From: Merdivicinus sp050943495
GTDB lineage: Bacteria > Bacillota > Clostridia > Oscillospirales > Ruminococcaceae
Assembly (NCBI GenBank): GCA_050943495.1
Contig: JBMNPH010000004.1
Coordinates: 1 to 64,000, forward strand
Direction: 5' to 3'
Length of the DNA: 64,000 bases
This document shows, piece by piece, positions 1 through 7,026 of the stretch (position 1 is its first letter; each line of letters opens with the position of its first letter). The notes below the pieces were generated by a model that searched no databases, had not been told where the DNA came from, and saw only the letters and a program-made list of their open reading frames with translations. Position numbers and translations under genes: made by a program.

Positions 1-60
1 GCTCATCCGTGTCGAAAATACTTGGCTGGAGACGGCCTGGGAAGATAGAACGATGCCGGT
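1..60 (+). rRNA. rrf: 5S rRNA, 3' end only
   Basis: The first bases read like the end of a bacterial 5S rRNA: the GGCUGGAGACGGCCUGGGAAG-type helix IV/V segment followed by a GAUGCCGG 3' strand. The 5' part lies outside the window. A hairpin and a tRNA gene follow directly, the usual end of a Firmicute rRNA operon. The exact 3' boundary is uncertain by a few bases. Confidence 0.75.
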
Positions 61-69
61 ACTAAATAC

Positions 70-94
70 AAGAAACCCGATTAACGGGTTTCTT
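70..94 (+). terminator. hairpin between 5S rRNA and tRNA-Asn
   Basis: A perfect 10-bp stem (AAGAAACCCG / CGGGTTTCTT) with a 5-base loop sits just after the 5S end. The T-tract after it is short, so it could be a processing stem or a leaky terminator of the rRNA operon. Confidence 0.6.
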
Positions 95-105
95 GTCATA
101 TTTAT

Positions 106-181
106 TGCTCCTTAGCTCAGTCGGTAGAGCACGCGGCTGTTAACCGCGGTGTCGTCAGTTCGAGCCTGACAGGAGCAGCCA
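106..181 (+). tRNA. tRNA-Asn (anticodon GUU), CCA encoded
   Basis: A full cloverleaf can be folded. The acceptor stem pairs TGCTCCT (106-112) with AGGAGCA (171-177), the discriminator is G178 and CCA (179-181) is encoded. The D-arm contains AGCTCAGTCGGTAGAGC, the anticodon loop reads CTGTTAA (anticodon GTT), and the T-arm is GTCAG-TTCGAGC-CTGAC. It lies between the 5S rRNA and a strong terminator. Its 3' 17 bases recur exactly 203 bp downstream. Confidence 0.96.
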
Positions 182-185
182 CAAC

Positions 186-212
186 AAAAAGCCCCACATT
201 GTGGGGCTTTTT
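186..212 (+). terminator. Rho-independent terminator after tRNA-Asn
   Basis: The stem GCCCCAC / GTGGGGC (191-197 / 201-207) has a 3-base loop, five A before it and five T after it. It ends the rRNA-tRNA transcript. Confidence 0.92.
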
Positions 213-322
213 CTTTTTCGTTACTTGTGTGATGCTCTGGCTGAAAACATCGTGTTTCATCGGGCGCTTAGGCATCTTTCCCAGGCAGTTTCACTGTGCA
301 GATAATCCGGGAAGAAAGACCT

Positions 323-384
323 GGTGTCGTCGGCGTAAAATTGCTACTGCAATTTTACGTAATGAGACCTGACAGGAGCAGCCA
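323..384 (+). repeat. decayed second copy of the tRNA-Asn 3' half with an inserted perfect hairpin
   Basis: GGTGTCGTC (323-331) matches tRNA positions 148-156, and CCTGACAGGAGCAGCCA (368-384) matches tRNA positions 165-181 exactly, including CCA. The 8 bases that form the T-arm 5' part and loop in the real tRNA are replaced here by about 36 bases holding a perfect 11-bp inverted repeat (334-344 / 349-359, loop TACT). The D-arm and anticodon arm are not recognisable, so this is a remnant, not a working tRNA. A terminator follows, as after the intact gene. Confidence 0.75.
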
Positions 385-387
385 TAT

Positions 388-416
388 CAGCTGGTCAAAA
401 TGACCGGCTGTTTTTT
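388..416 (+). terminator. terminator after the decayed tRNA copy
   Basis: CAGCTGGTCA / TGACCGGCTG (10 bp, one wobble pair) encloses a 3-base loop and is followed by six T. It would end transcription from an ancestral tRNA unit. Confidence 0.85.
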
Positions 417-430
417 ATTTGTGCAATTAG

Positions 431-478
431 TTTTGACGGGATCAGTCATAATAAAAGCCGGTCTTTTGACCGGCCTTT
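431..478 (+). repeat. third, weaker tRNA 3'-end remnant with its own terminator hairpin
   Basis: TTTTGACGGGATCAGTCATA (431-450) matches the second remnant (367-386) at 14 of 20 positions. A GCCGGTC-TTTT-GACCGGC hairpin (457-474) follows, similar in sequence to the previous terminator. The pattern tRNA end plus terminator, three times in a row with increasing decay, suggests a shrunken tRNA array. The third copy alone would be weak evidence. Confidence 0.5.
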
Positions 479-607
479 ATGTTTGGTATAGTTATATTTT
501 ATTGTATAAATTTATATGAAAGGATATAAGAATACATGGGTTATAATTGGAATTGAGATAAGCTTTGATGATCTATCCTTTTCGGATAGGTCATTTTGTT
601 CACAAGC

Positions 608-748
608 GTATATATTGGTTTACATAAAATATTATATAATTTTCTTAAACATTTTTTCAAAAAACTATTGACAAAATCTAAAAGAAATTTTATAATATAA
701 TAAAAATTGTTCATTTAAAACAATTTTTTATTGTGAACCAATATATAC
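608..748. repeat. 16-bp inverted repeats flanking the first carbohydrate promoter
   Basis: GTATATATTGGTTTAC (608-623) and GTGAACCAATATATAC (733-748) are inverted repeats with one mismatch, 109 bp apart. They enclose a consensus promoter (668-696) and a second, smaller inverted repeat at the transcription start (AAAAATTGTT 702-711 / AACAATTTTT 719-728). The arrangement fits either paired operator sites or an invertible promoter segment. No invertase gene is visible in the window. The rest of 480-667 is AT-rich with no ORF I can support. Confidence 0.6.
668..696 (+). promoter_or_regulatory. sigma-A promoter of the first ABC/lyase operon (P1)
   Basis: TTGACA (668-673), a 17-bp spacer and TATAAT (691-696) form a consensus promoter about 150 bp upstream of the first permease. 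The 16 bases ending in the -35 box (658-673) and the AATAAAAATTGT element after the -10 box recur at the second promoter near 5522. A dyad over the start site (702-728) is a possible operator. Confidence 0.85.
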
Positions 749-844
749 CTTATTATACTAAAGGAGGGTGAAAAATTTACTGCTCAACAGAAAATCTAAA
801 GCGTAGTTAGAAAAATAATTTGTAAATTGGAGGGAAGAAATCAA

Positions 845-1798
845 ATGGTAGCAACAAAGAGTGCAGAAAAAAAACCGGCAAAAGAGTCTTTTTTTCAAAA
901 AAAATGGAAGGCCATAATGCGGGAAAAATGGTTGTATATCTTATTGATTCCCGGCATTATATATTTTATTATTTTTAAATATGTTCCAATGAGCGGTGTT
1001 TTATATGCTTTTCAGGACTATATGCCAGCTAGTGGTTTATTTGGCAGTCCTTGGGTTGGCTTGAAACATTTTCAACGCTTTTTCGCCTCTCCTCAATTTG
1101 GACAACTATTTGTAAATACTTTAGTCTTTGCAGTCTTAAATTTGATTTTCTATTTTCCTTATCCGATTTTACTAGCATTATTATTAAATGAAGTTCGCAT
1201 CAACTGGTATAAAAGAACGGTGCAGTCCTTGGTTTATCTACCTCACTTTCTTTCCTGGGTAGTCATTGCCAGTATTACACAGCAGCTTTTGACAACGGAA
1301 AATGGTGCCGTAAATGGTTTATTGGGCTTGTTGGGAATCGAACCTATTCCTTTTATGCTTTCGGAAAATTGGTTAAGGCCACTTATTTTAATCCAGACTA
1401 TGTGGAAAGAAGGCGGTTGGGGAACCATTATATTCTTAGCTGCTTTAGCTGGTGTTGACGTAAGCTTGTATGAGGCCGCTATCGTAGACGGTGCAGGACA
1501 TTGGAAACGCCTGTGGAATATAACCATTCCTGCTATCAAGCCAACAATTGTTACTTTGCTAATTTTGCGTATGGGAAGCTTTATGAATACCGGTTTCGAA
1601 CAGCTCTTTCTTATGACAAATTCAATGAATCGTTCAGTTGGCGATGTTTTTGATACTTATGTTTACCGTATGGGTATTACAGGCGGGCAATTTAGCTACT
1701 CAACAGCTGTCGGTTTGTTTAAATCTATAATTAGTTTGATCTTGGTTTATACAGCGAATAAGCTGGCAGAGCGAGCAGGAGAAGAAGGCATTTTTTAA
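845..1798 (+). CDS. carbohydrate ABC transporter permease, LplB-type
   Basis: This 317-residue integral membrane protein is the first permease of a CUT1-type oligosaccharide importer. It has a short basic cytoplasmic N-terminus and about six hydrophobic segments. The EAA loop that contacts the ATPase begins E-A-A-I-V-D-G-A-G about two thirds along, followed by W-x-R-L-W-x-I-T-I-P. The ATG at 845 is chosen because GGAGGG (829-834) precedes it; a TTG at 827 would overlap that ribosome binding site. It is the first gene of an operon with a second permease, a lyase-family protein and a binding protein. No ATPase gene is nearby. The substrate, pectin fragments, is inferred from neighbours only. 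Confidence 0.9.
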   Translation: MVATKSAEKKPAKESFFQKKWKAIMREKWLYILLIPGIIYFIIFKYVPMSGVLYAFQDYMPASGLFGSPWVGLKHFQRFFASPQFGQLFVNTLVFAVLNLIFYFPYPILLALLLNEVRINWYKRTVQSLVYLPHFLSWVVIASITQQLLTTENGAVNGLLGLLGIEPIPFMLSENWLRPLILIQTMWKEGGWGTIIFLAALAGVDVSLYEAAIVDGAGHWKRLWNITIPAIKPTIVTLLILRMGSFMNTGFEQLFLMTNSMNRSVGDVFDTYVYRMGITGGQFSYSTAVGLFKSIISLILVYTANKLAERAGEEGIF

Positions 1799-1831
1799 TG
1801 ACTTTTATAGGGAAACGGAGGTAGGCATGCG

Positions 1832-2707
1832 ATGATTAAGGAAAGTCCTGGCAGACGAATTTTCAATGTAGTGAATATAATTATCCTAGCCCTTTTAAGT
1901 TTAGCAACATTTTTACCGTTTTTGAATGTTGTGGGAAGTTCTTTTGCAAATTCATATGAGATTTTGGAACGTCCCTTTATGCTGTTTCCGCATGATCCCA
2001 CATTATTGTCATATCAGTATATATTTTCTACCCAGACATTGCCTCAAAGTTTGCTGGTATCAGTTTTTGTTACGATTGTTGGAACCTTTGTCAATTTAGT
2101 TATGACAATTATAACAGCATATCCATTGGCGCATCCCAATCTGGTTGGTCGGAGAATTTTGATGAACTTGATTTTATTCACGATGCTCTTCAGTGGTGGG
2201 ATGATTCCAAGTTTCATTCTAGTGAAAAATCTTGGATTGATTGATAGCTTAGCATCCTTAATTTTACCTGGTGCAATTAATGTTTACAATATGATCGTAG
2301 TTAAAAACTTTTTTCAGCAGCTTCCGCGAGAATTGGAAGAAGCGGCAAAAATTGATGGCGCGCATGAATTATACATATTGGGGCGGATTATTATTCCACT
2401 TTCCATGCCGGTTATTGCGACATTTACCCTATTTTATGCGGTTGGTCACTGGAATAGTTATTTTGAATGTCTTCTGTATATCAATGACAGTAATAAATGG
2501 ACTGTTCAGATTCTGCTGCGGCAAATGGTAATGATGGCTTCTGGTATTGGCAGTTCAGAAGCGATGGCATCGGAAAGTCTGATTCTGCCTGAGGAAGCAG
2601 TGAAAATGGCGACCATTGTGGTATCTACATTACCAATTCTGGTAGTATATCCCTTCTTGCAGAAGTATTTTGCAAAGGGTGTTTTGCTCGGTTCTGTAAA
2701 AGGTTAA
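1832..2707 (+). CDS. carbohydrate ABC transporter permease, YtcP/AraQ-type
   Basis: This 291-residue protein is the second membrane subunit of the importer. It has about six hydrophobic segments, an EAA loop (E-E-A-A-K-I-D-G-A) and the typical C-terminal stretch ending V-L-L-G-S-V-K-G seen in YtcP-like permeases. It starts 33 bp after the first permease with GGAGG upstream. An ATG at 1827 opens only a two-codon frame (ATG CGA TGA) overlapping the real start region, so 1832 is used. It should pair one-to-one with the upstream LplB-type subunit. Confidence 0.9.
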   Translation: MIKESPGRRIFNVVNIIILALLSLATFLPFLNVVGSSFANSYEILERPFMLFPHDPTLLSYQYIFSTQTLPQSLLVSVFVTIVGTFVNLVMTIITAYPLAHPNLVGRRILMNLILFTMLFSGGMIPSFILVKNLGLIDSLASLILPGAINVYNMIVVKNFFQQLPRELEEAAKIDGAHELYILGRIIIPLSMPVIATFTLFYAVGHWNSYFECLLYINDSNKWTVQILLRQMVMMASGIGSSEAMASESLILPEEAVKMATIVVSTLPILVVYPFLQKYFAKGVLLGSVKG

Positions 2708-2732
2708 TTTTTGACGAGGGGAGTTGCGAACA

Positions 2733-3890
2733 ATGCCAGTTGGAAAAAAATGGTCTAGTGAAATGCGGGAATTTTTTGATCCGAAAACCGGTGCTAAAAT
2801 ACAAAAATTGACAAATTATCGCTGTAACAGCCATCATCTGTATTTTACGAATAATTGCTGGTACGACCATCACACAAAGTTCGTATTCGTCAGTGAACGA
2901 GATAACCGGATCAATCTATGCTCCATGGATATGAACACCTATGAAATCACGCAGCTGACCGATTTGCCTGAAATTGGGTTGAAATATGACGGAGATTTAC
3001 AGTGTTCCTTTGTAGATGGTGTGCGAAACAAAGCATATTTCCGATATGGGAAAGAACTTTTCTCACTAGATTTGATGAACTTTGAAACGAGGCTTTTGTA
3101 TCAGATTCCGGACGGATATGTGGCGAGTATGATTAGCTGTAAAGATGACTGTCCGTATGTTTATACCTCTATTTATCAGGATCTAAGTAATTTGTTTCCC
3201 ATCGACCTGCATCATCAGTATGTTGGATTTGAGGAAATCTGGGCACATCATCCGCATTCGCAGATTATTCAGATTCAAGCGGATGGAAGCGGACATCGTT
3301 ATATTTTTGAAGAGTATAGCTGGATAGGGCATGTCAATCTCTCTCCTACGGATGATACCAAGCTTACCTATTGCCACGAAGGGCCATGGTATAAAGTAGA
3401 TAATCGCATCTGGGGTTTGGATGTCGCCACAGGTAAAAATTGGATGATTCGTCCCAGAACCTCAGGAGAGTCGGTCGGACATGAGTATTGGTATGAAGAC
3501 GGTATTCACATTGGGTATCATGGTCAGTATGATGACGATAACAAAGTTATCGGTGTGGTGCGGTTTGATAATACAGAAAATGAGGAGGAACGATTTAACT
3601 TTTTCACTGGACATATTTTTTCCAGAGATAAGCAGCTGATTGTCGGCGATGGCGGGCAATATATCCGGCTGTGGAAGTTTGACGGAAAAGAATATGGACA
3701 GCCCAAGGCATTGGCTTATCATAATAGTAGCATGAAACAGCAGGAAGCACATCCACATCCGCGTATCACGCCGGATGGAAAACATGTAATGTTTTCAACA
3801 GATAAGTGCGGATATATCAATATCTATCTTGCTGAAATCCCGGACAATCTGGAAGAACTTCCGGATATTTCCAAATTATCGGAGATGTAA
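2733..3890 (+). CDS. oligogalacturonate lyase family protein (PL22-like seven-bladed propeller)
   Basis: This 385-residue protein has no signal peptide, so it is probably cytoplasmic. The N-terminus (REFFDPKTGAKIQKLT... HHLYFTNN) and repeated D-x-x-T-x-x-x-x-x-L-T blade motifs match the oligogalacturonate lyase family (Pfam Pectate_lyase22), which beta-eliminates short oligogalacturonides with a metal bound by three His and one Gln. Here Gln337-x-x-His340-x-His342 and His250 (SVGHEYW) match that metal site, so it is likely active. The ATG at 2733 has GAGGGGAG upstream; the TTG at 2724 lies in that site. It sits between permeases and binding protein, so imported uronides are its likely substrate. 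Confidence 0.85.
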   Translation: MPVGKKWSSEMREFFDPKTGAKIQKLTNYRCNSHHLYFTNNCWYDHHTKFVFVSERDNRINLCSMDMNTYEITQLTDLPEIGLKYDGDLQCSFVDGVRNKAYFRYGKELFSLDLMNFETRLLYQIPDGYVASMISCKDDCPYVYTSIYQDLSNLFPIDLHHQYVGFEEIWAHHPHSQIIQIQADGSGHRYIFEEYSWIGHVNLSPTDDTKLTYCHEGPWYKVDNRIWGLDVATGKNWMIRPRTSGESVGHEYWYEDGIHIGYHGQYDDDNKVIGVVRFDNTENEEERFNFFTGHIFSRDKQLIVGDGGQYIRLWKFDGKEYGQPKALAYHNSSMKQQEAHPHPRITPDGKHVMFSTDKCGYINIYLAEIPDNLEELPDISKLSEM

Positions 3891-3945
3891 AACAATACTT
3901 CTCATGAAAATGAGAGGAATGAATTTTATGAAAAGAGGGAAAGTC

Positions 3946-5490
3946 ATGTTAAGTAAAAAAGCAAAATTGTTCACAGTATTGTGTGCGGCTGCTATGTTAA
4001 TGGCTAGCTGTTCTTCCGGCGGAGAGAGCAAAACAGAGACGTCGACCGGGACAACGGGAGGCGGAGATACCTCTACTGCATCGCAGGAAAATACCGGGTC
4101 TGGTGAGCCAGTTACGTTGACAGCATTGAGCATGTATTTTACGGCAGAAGTTCCCAATCGTACCGATGTTCTGGATAAAATTGCAGAATTAACGGGATAT
4201 AACCTGGATATTACCTGGGTACCATCCACTGGATATAATGACAAATTAAGTACAATGATCGCATCCGATGCGCTTCCCATGTTGACCGTTGTTTCAGATT
4301 TGAAGGCCACCGCCTTTGTCAGCGCATGTCGCTCGGGAATGTTTTGGCAGGTAGACGATTACATTGACGATTATGAAGGCCTCTCTTCCAAAAATCCGGA
4401 TGTCTATGACAATACCCGGGTAGACGGCAACTTATATGGAATTTATCGTCATCGTGCATTAGTACGGCAGGGCATTATCTATCGTGCGGACTGGCTGGAG
4501 GAAGAGGGACTTTCCGTTCCTAAGACACCAGATGAAATGATGAATGTAATTCGGGTATTTAGTGAACGCTGCGATTATGGCGTTGCATTGGGCGGACAAG
4601 GCGGATTGCCCGAAGGCATTGGCTACATGGCAATTTGGAATGGCGCACCCAATGGCTGGGGCGTTGCGGATGATGGAAAAGTAAAACCTGCCTTCTTCTT
4701 TGATGAATATAAAGAGGCGATGGATTGGTTCCGAGATATGTATGCAGAGGGACTAATCAACCAGAATTTTGCAGAATTGACCGCAGAAGATGCGAAAAAA
4801 CTGGTTAATACGGAACAGACGGGATTTGCATTTATTTATGTTGATGATATTGTCAATCGGTTTAACGATCTGGCTGTTAAGAATCCGGATGCTAAGTTGG
4901 ACTTCTCCTTGGATCTTTACGGAAACGACAATGTCAAGCGTTCTATCGCAACAGCAGGCTACAATGGTGTCATTGCAATGTCCAAGACCGCAGTTCCGGA
5001 TGAAGAAACCTTACGGCAGTGCCTCGATTACATCGACAAGACCGCGACACCCGAGTTTAACGACCTGATGCTGTATGGTATTGAAGGAGTTGACCATAAG
5101 ATTACCGATGGCAAGTTTGATACGACCGATCAGGCTATGCTGGAAAACTATAGCAAGGGTGCAAACCAATATATGCAGCTGGCAGCATTTGATACGAACA
5201 ATATTCACACCAAACCTGTCATCACTTCGGAAATCCAGATGAAAGTATATGAAGAAGAAGGCGGAAAACATGATGCAGATGCAGTTCACAATGTGACACA
5301 GCCTTATCTGTCTCAGAGCTGGACCGAAATGGGCGGTGACTTAAATCAGATTTCCAATGACGCCATTACCAAATACATTATGGGTGTTATTGATGAAGCA
5401 GGCTGGGAAGATGCGAAACAGACTTGGCTGGATCAGGGCGGTCAGGCTGTTATTGACGAGTATACAGAAGCATATAACGCCAATAATTAA
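3946..5490 (+). CDS. extracellular solute-binding lipoprotein of the first importer
   Basis: The protein has 514 residues. The N-terminus MLSKKAKLFTVLCAAAMLM-ASC is a lipoprotein signal with the acylated Cys at residue 22, then a Ser/Thr/Gly/Glu-rich linker and a large type-1 extracellular binding domain (LplA/YtcQ-like, about 480 residues). It delivers oligosaccharide to the two upstream permeases. In-frame ATGs at 3919 and 3928 are also possible; 3946 is preferred for its GAGGG and clean signal peptide. A small stem (TTCTCAT / ATGAGAG, about 3898-3916) precedes the gene. It is the last gene before an internal promoter; no terminator is visible after it. Confidence 0.9.
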   Translation: MLSKKAKLFTVLCAAAMLMASCSSGGESKTETSTGTTGGGDTSTASQENTGSGEPVTLTALSMYFTAEVPNRTDVLDKIAELTGYNLDITWVPSTGYNDKLSTMIASDALPMLTVVSDLKATAFVSACRSGMFWQVDDYIDDYEGLSSKNPDVYDNTRVDGNLYGIYRHRALVRQGIIYRADWLEEEGLSVPKTPDEMMNVIRVFSERCDYGVALGGQGGLPEGIGYMAIWNGAPNGWGVADDGKVKPAFFFDEYKEAMDWFRDMYAEGLINQNFAELTAEDAKKLVNTEQTGFAFIYVDDIVNRFNDLAVKNPDAKLDFSLDLYGNDNVKRSIATAGYNGVIAMSKTAVPDEETLRQCLDYIDKTATPEFNDLMLYGIEGVDHKITDGKFDTTDQAMLENYSKGANQYMQLAAFDTNNIHTKPVITSEIQMKVYEEEGGKHDADAVHNVTQPYLSQSWTEMGGDLNQISNDAITKYIMGVIDEAGWEDAKQTWLDQGGQAVIDEYTEAYNANN

Positions 5491-5521
5491 TAAAATATAT
5501 GCCACAAACACCAAAAAACTA

Positions 5522-5550
5522 TTGACAATACCAATACAGAAAACTATAAT
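5522..5550 (+). promoter_or_regulatory. second carbohydrate promoter (P2), sequence twin of P1
   Basis: TTGACA (5522-5527), 17 bp, TATAAT (5545-5550). The 16 bases CAAAAAACTATTGACA (5512-5527) are identical to 658-673 at P1, and AATAAAAATTGT follows the -10 box in both. The spacers differ, so the match is not a simple recent duplication of the whole region. It drives the propeller gene at 5580. Confidence 0.85.
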
Positions 5551-5579
5551 AGAATAAAAATTGTGCAGAGGTGTGTCAA

Positions 5580-6962
5580 ATGAGTATAAAATGCTTGCGG
5601 GAATATCAGCTCGGAAGTAAACTAGGACAGGTTCGCAGTGTTCCGGTAAGTCTGGGAAATGATCGGGAAAAGGCAGTTTTATTTGTCTACTCCGCTCAGG
5701 AGAATCTGGATCCGTGGCATGAGTGTGTCTATGGCGCAAAAGATACACTAAAAATGGCACTGTATACGGAGGACGGGATCCTCATGTGGGAAAAAGATAT
5801 GGGGGAAGGAGTAATTCCGGGTGTTTGGTATTTTCCGTTCATCTCCTTTGATCTGGATGGGGATGGAATTGATGAAATCTGGTATGTAACCAATCTGAAC
5901 CCCAATGCACCATTCAGTTTTATTTACCGTCGGCTGGAACGTCTGGACCCGCGCACCGGAAAGGTGACAGGGCAATGGATGTGGCCGAATTATACAGTAA
6001 ATGAGACGATGTCCCATGCATATCGATTTTTCCTGTCCGGCGGTTATGTTAATGGAAGTCCGGTATTGGTGACAGCCCAGGGTACTTATACGGATATGTA
6101 TCTGCAAGGTTATAATCCCGGTATGGAAAAGCGCTGGGAAATTGTAATTCCCAAGGATGAGCCGGGAGCACGTTCCAGTCATCTTTGTCCTGTTTTGGAT
6201 TTCAATGAGGACGGAATCGACGAACTGTTTTGGGGAGAACGTCTTCTTAGTCTGGATGACGGGCATGAAGTATTCTGCGGAGACCGTGAAAAGTATCGGG
6301 GACATTCCGATATTGTAACCCCCTTTATTGACATTGAAACTGGCAAGAAATATATTTATACTTGTCGGGAGGGGTATGAAGTTCCCGGAGAACAGCGAGT
6401 TGTGATTTATGATGCGCAGGGACAGAAGGCATGGACAGCTGTGGATGAAGGCCATATGCATAAAGGCTGGATTGCTAATATCGGTGAAAATTACCGCAAG
6501 GTAATTATGTCAATGCGGCTGGACCGCAAGTTTACGGAAACCGGCTTATCCGATGAAGCAGGCGCTGTGTTCTATTTTGATGCAGTAACCGGAAAAGAAT
6601 TAAAAGATCCAATTCCATTCCCCGGCAACGAAGTAATGCCATTGGATTTTGACGGAGACGGCTACCATGAATTTTGCGGGATCGAAGGGGATTCCAAGGG
6701 ATATGTATTTGACCGTTTCGGAAAGATCCTCAAATTTATCGGAGGCGAACAAGTCCGTAGCGGAAAAATTCTGTCGGAACCTGGTGAGCAGATTATGTTG
6801 TTCTACCCTCATGAAGGTAAAGTGCGGGTCTGGGGTGATGACTGTGCTGTGGAAAGCGATGTGTTCCGCGCACGGTATCAGAACGGATATTTGGAATTTA
6901 TGCAGCATTTGATGGGAACGGGATACAATCATATTAATGGCACCGTTTCCTGCGGAATTTAA
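5580..6962 (+). CDS. predicted beta-propeller with Ca-binding loops, PL11-like
   Basis: The protein has 460 residues and no signal peptide. Three DxDxDGxxE-type calcium loops occur: DLDGDGIDEI (91-100), DFNEDGIDEL (207-216) and DFDGDGYHEF (356-365). Such loops are typical of FG-GAP-like propellers and of family 11 rhamnogalacturonan lyases, which it resembles in layout; this link is inference and catalytic residues cannot be assigned. The start at ATG 5580 is preferred over GTG 5571 because AGAGGTG sits 7 bases upstream. It is expressed from P2 and followed by an attenuator-like hairpin. Co-regulation with the lyase operon suggests a role in breaking down imported pectic oligomers. It could also be a non-catalytic binding protein. 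Confidence 0.6.
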   Translation: MSIKCLREYQLGSKLGQVRSVPVSLGNDREKAVLFVYSAQENLDPWHECVYGAKDTLKMALYTEDGILMWEKDMGEGVIPGVWYFPFISFDLDGDGIDEIWYVTNLNPNAPFSFIYRRLERLDPRTGKVTGQWMWPNYTVNETMSHAYRFFLSGGYVNGSPVLVTAQGTYTDMYLQGYNPGMEKRWEIVIPKDEPGARSSHLCPVLDFNEDGIDELFWGERLLSLDDGHEVFCGDREKYRGHSDIVTPFIDIETGKKYIYTCREGYEVPGEQRVVIYDAQGQKAWTAVDEGHMHKGWIANIGENYRKVIMSMRLDRKFTETGLSDEAGAVFYFDAVTGKELKDPIPFPGNEVMPLDFDGDGYHEFCGIEGDSKGYVFDRFGKILKFIGGEQVRSGKILSEPGEQIMLFYPHEGKVRVWGDDCAVESDVFRARYQNGYLEFMQHLMGTGYNHINGTVSCGI

Positions 6963-6972
6963 TTGAAGAATA

Positions 6973-7007
6973 GGGGGAAAATCAGCGGAGGTTTTCCCCC
7001 GTTTTTT
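6973..7007 (+). terminator. terminator or attenuator before the DUF1593 gene
   Basis: GGGGGAAAA / TTTTCCCCC (9-bp stem, 6973-6981 / 6992-7000) is followed by G and six T. It lies only 20 bp before the next start codon, so it would reduce rather than abolish downstream expression. Confidence 0.8.
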
Positions 7008-7026
7008 CTGAATAAGGGGGAAAACC

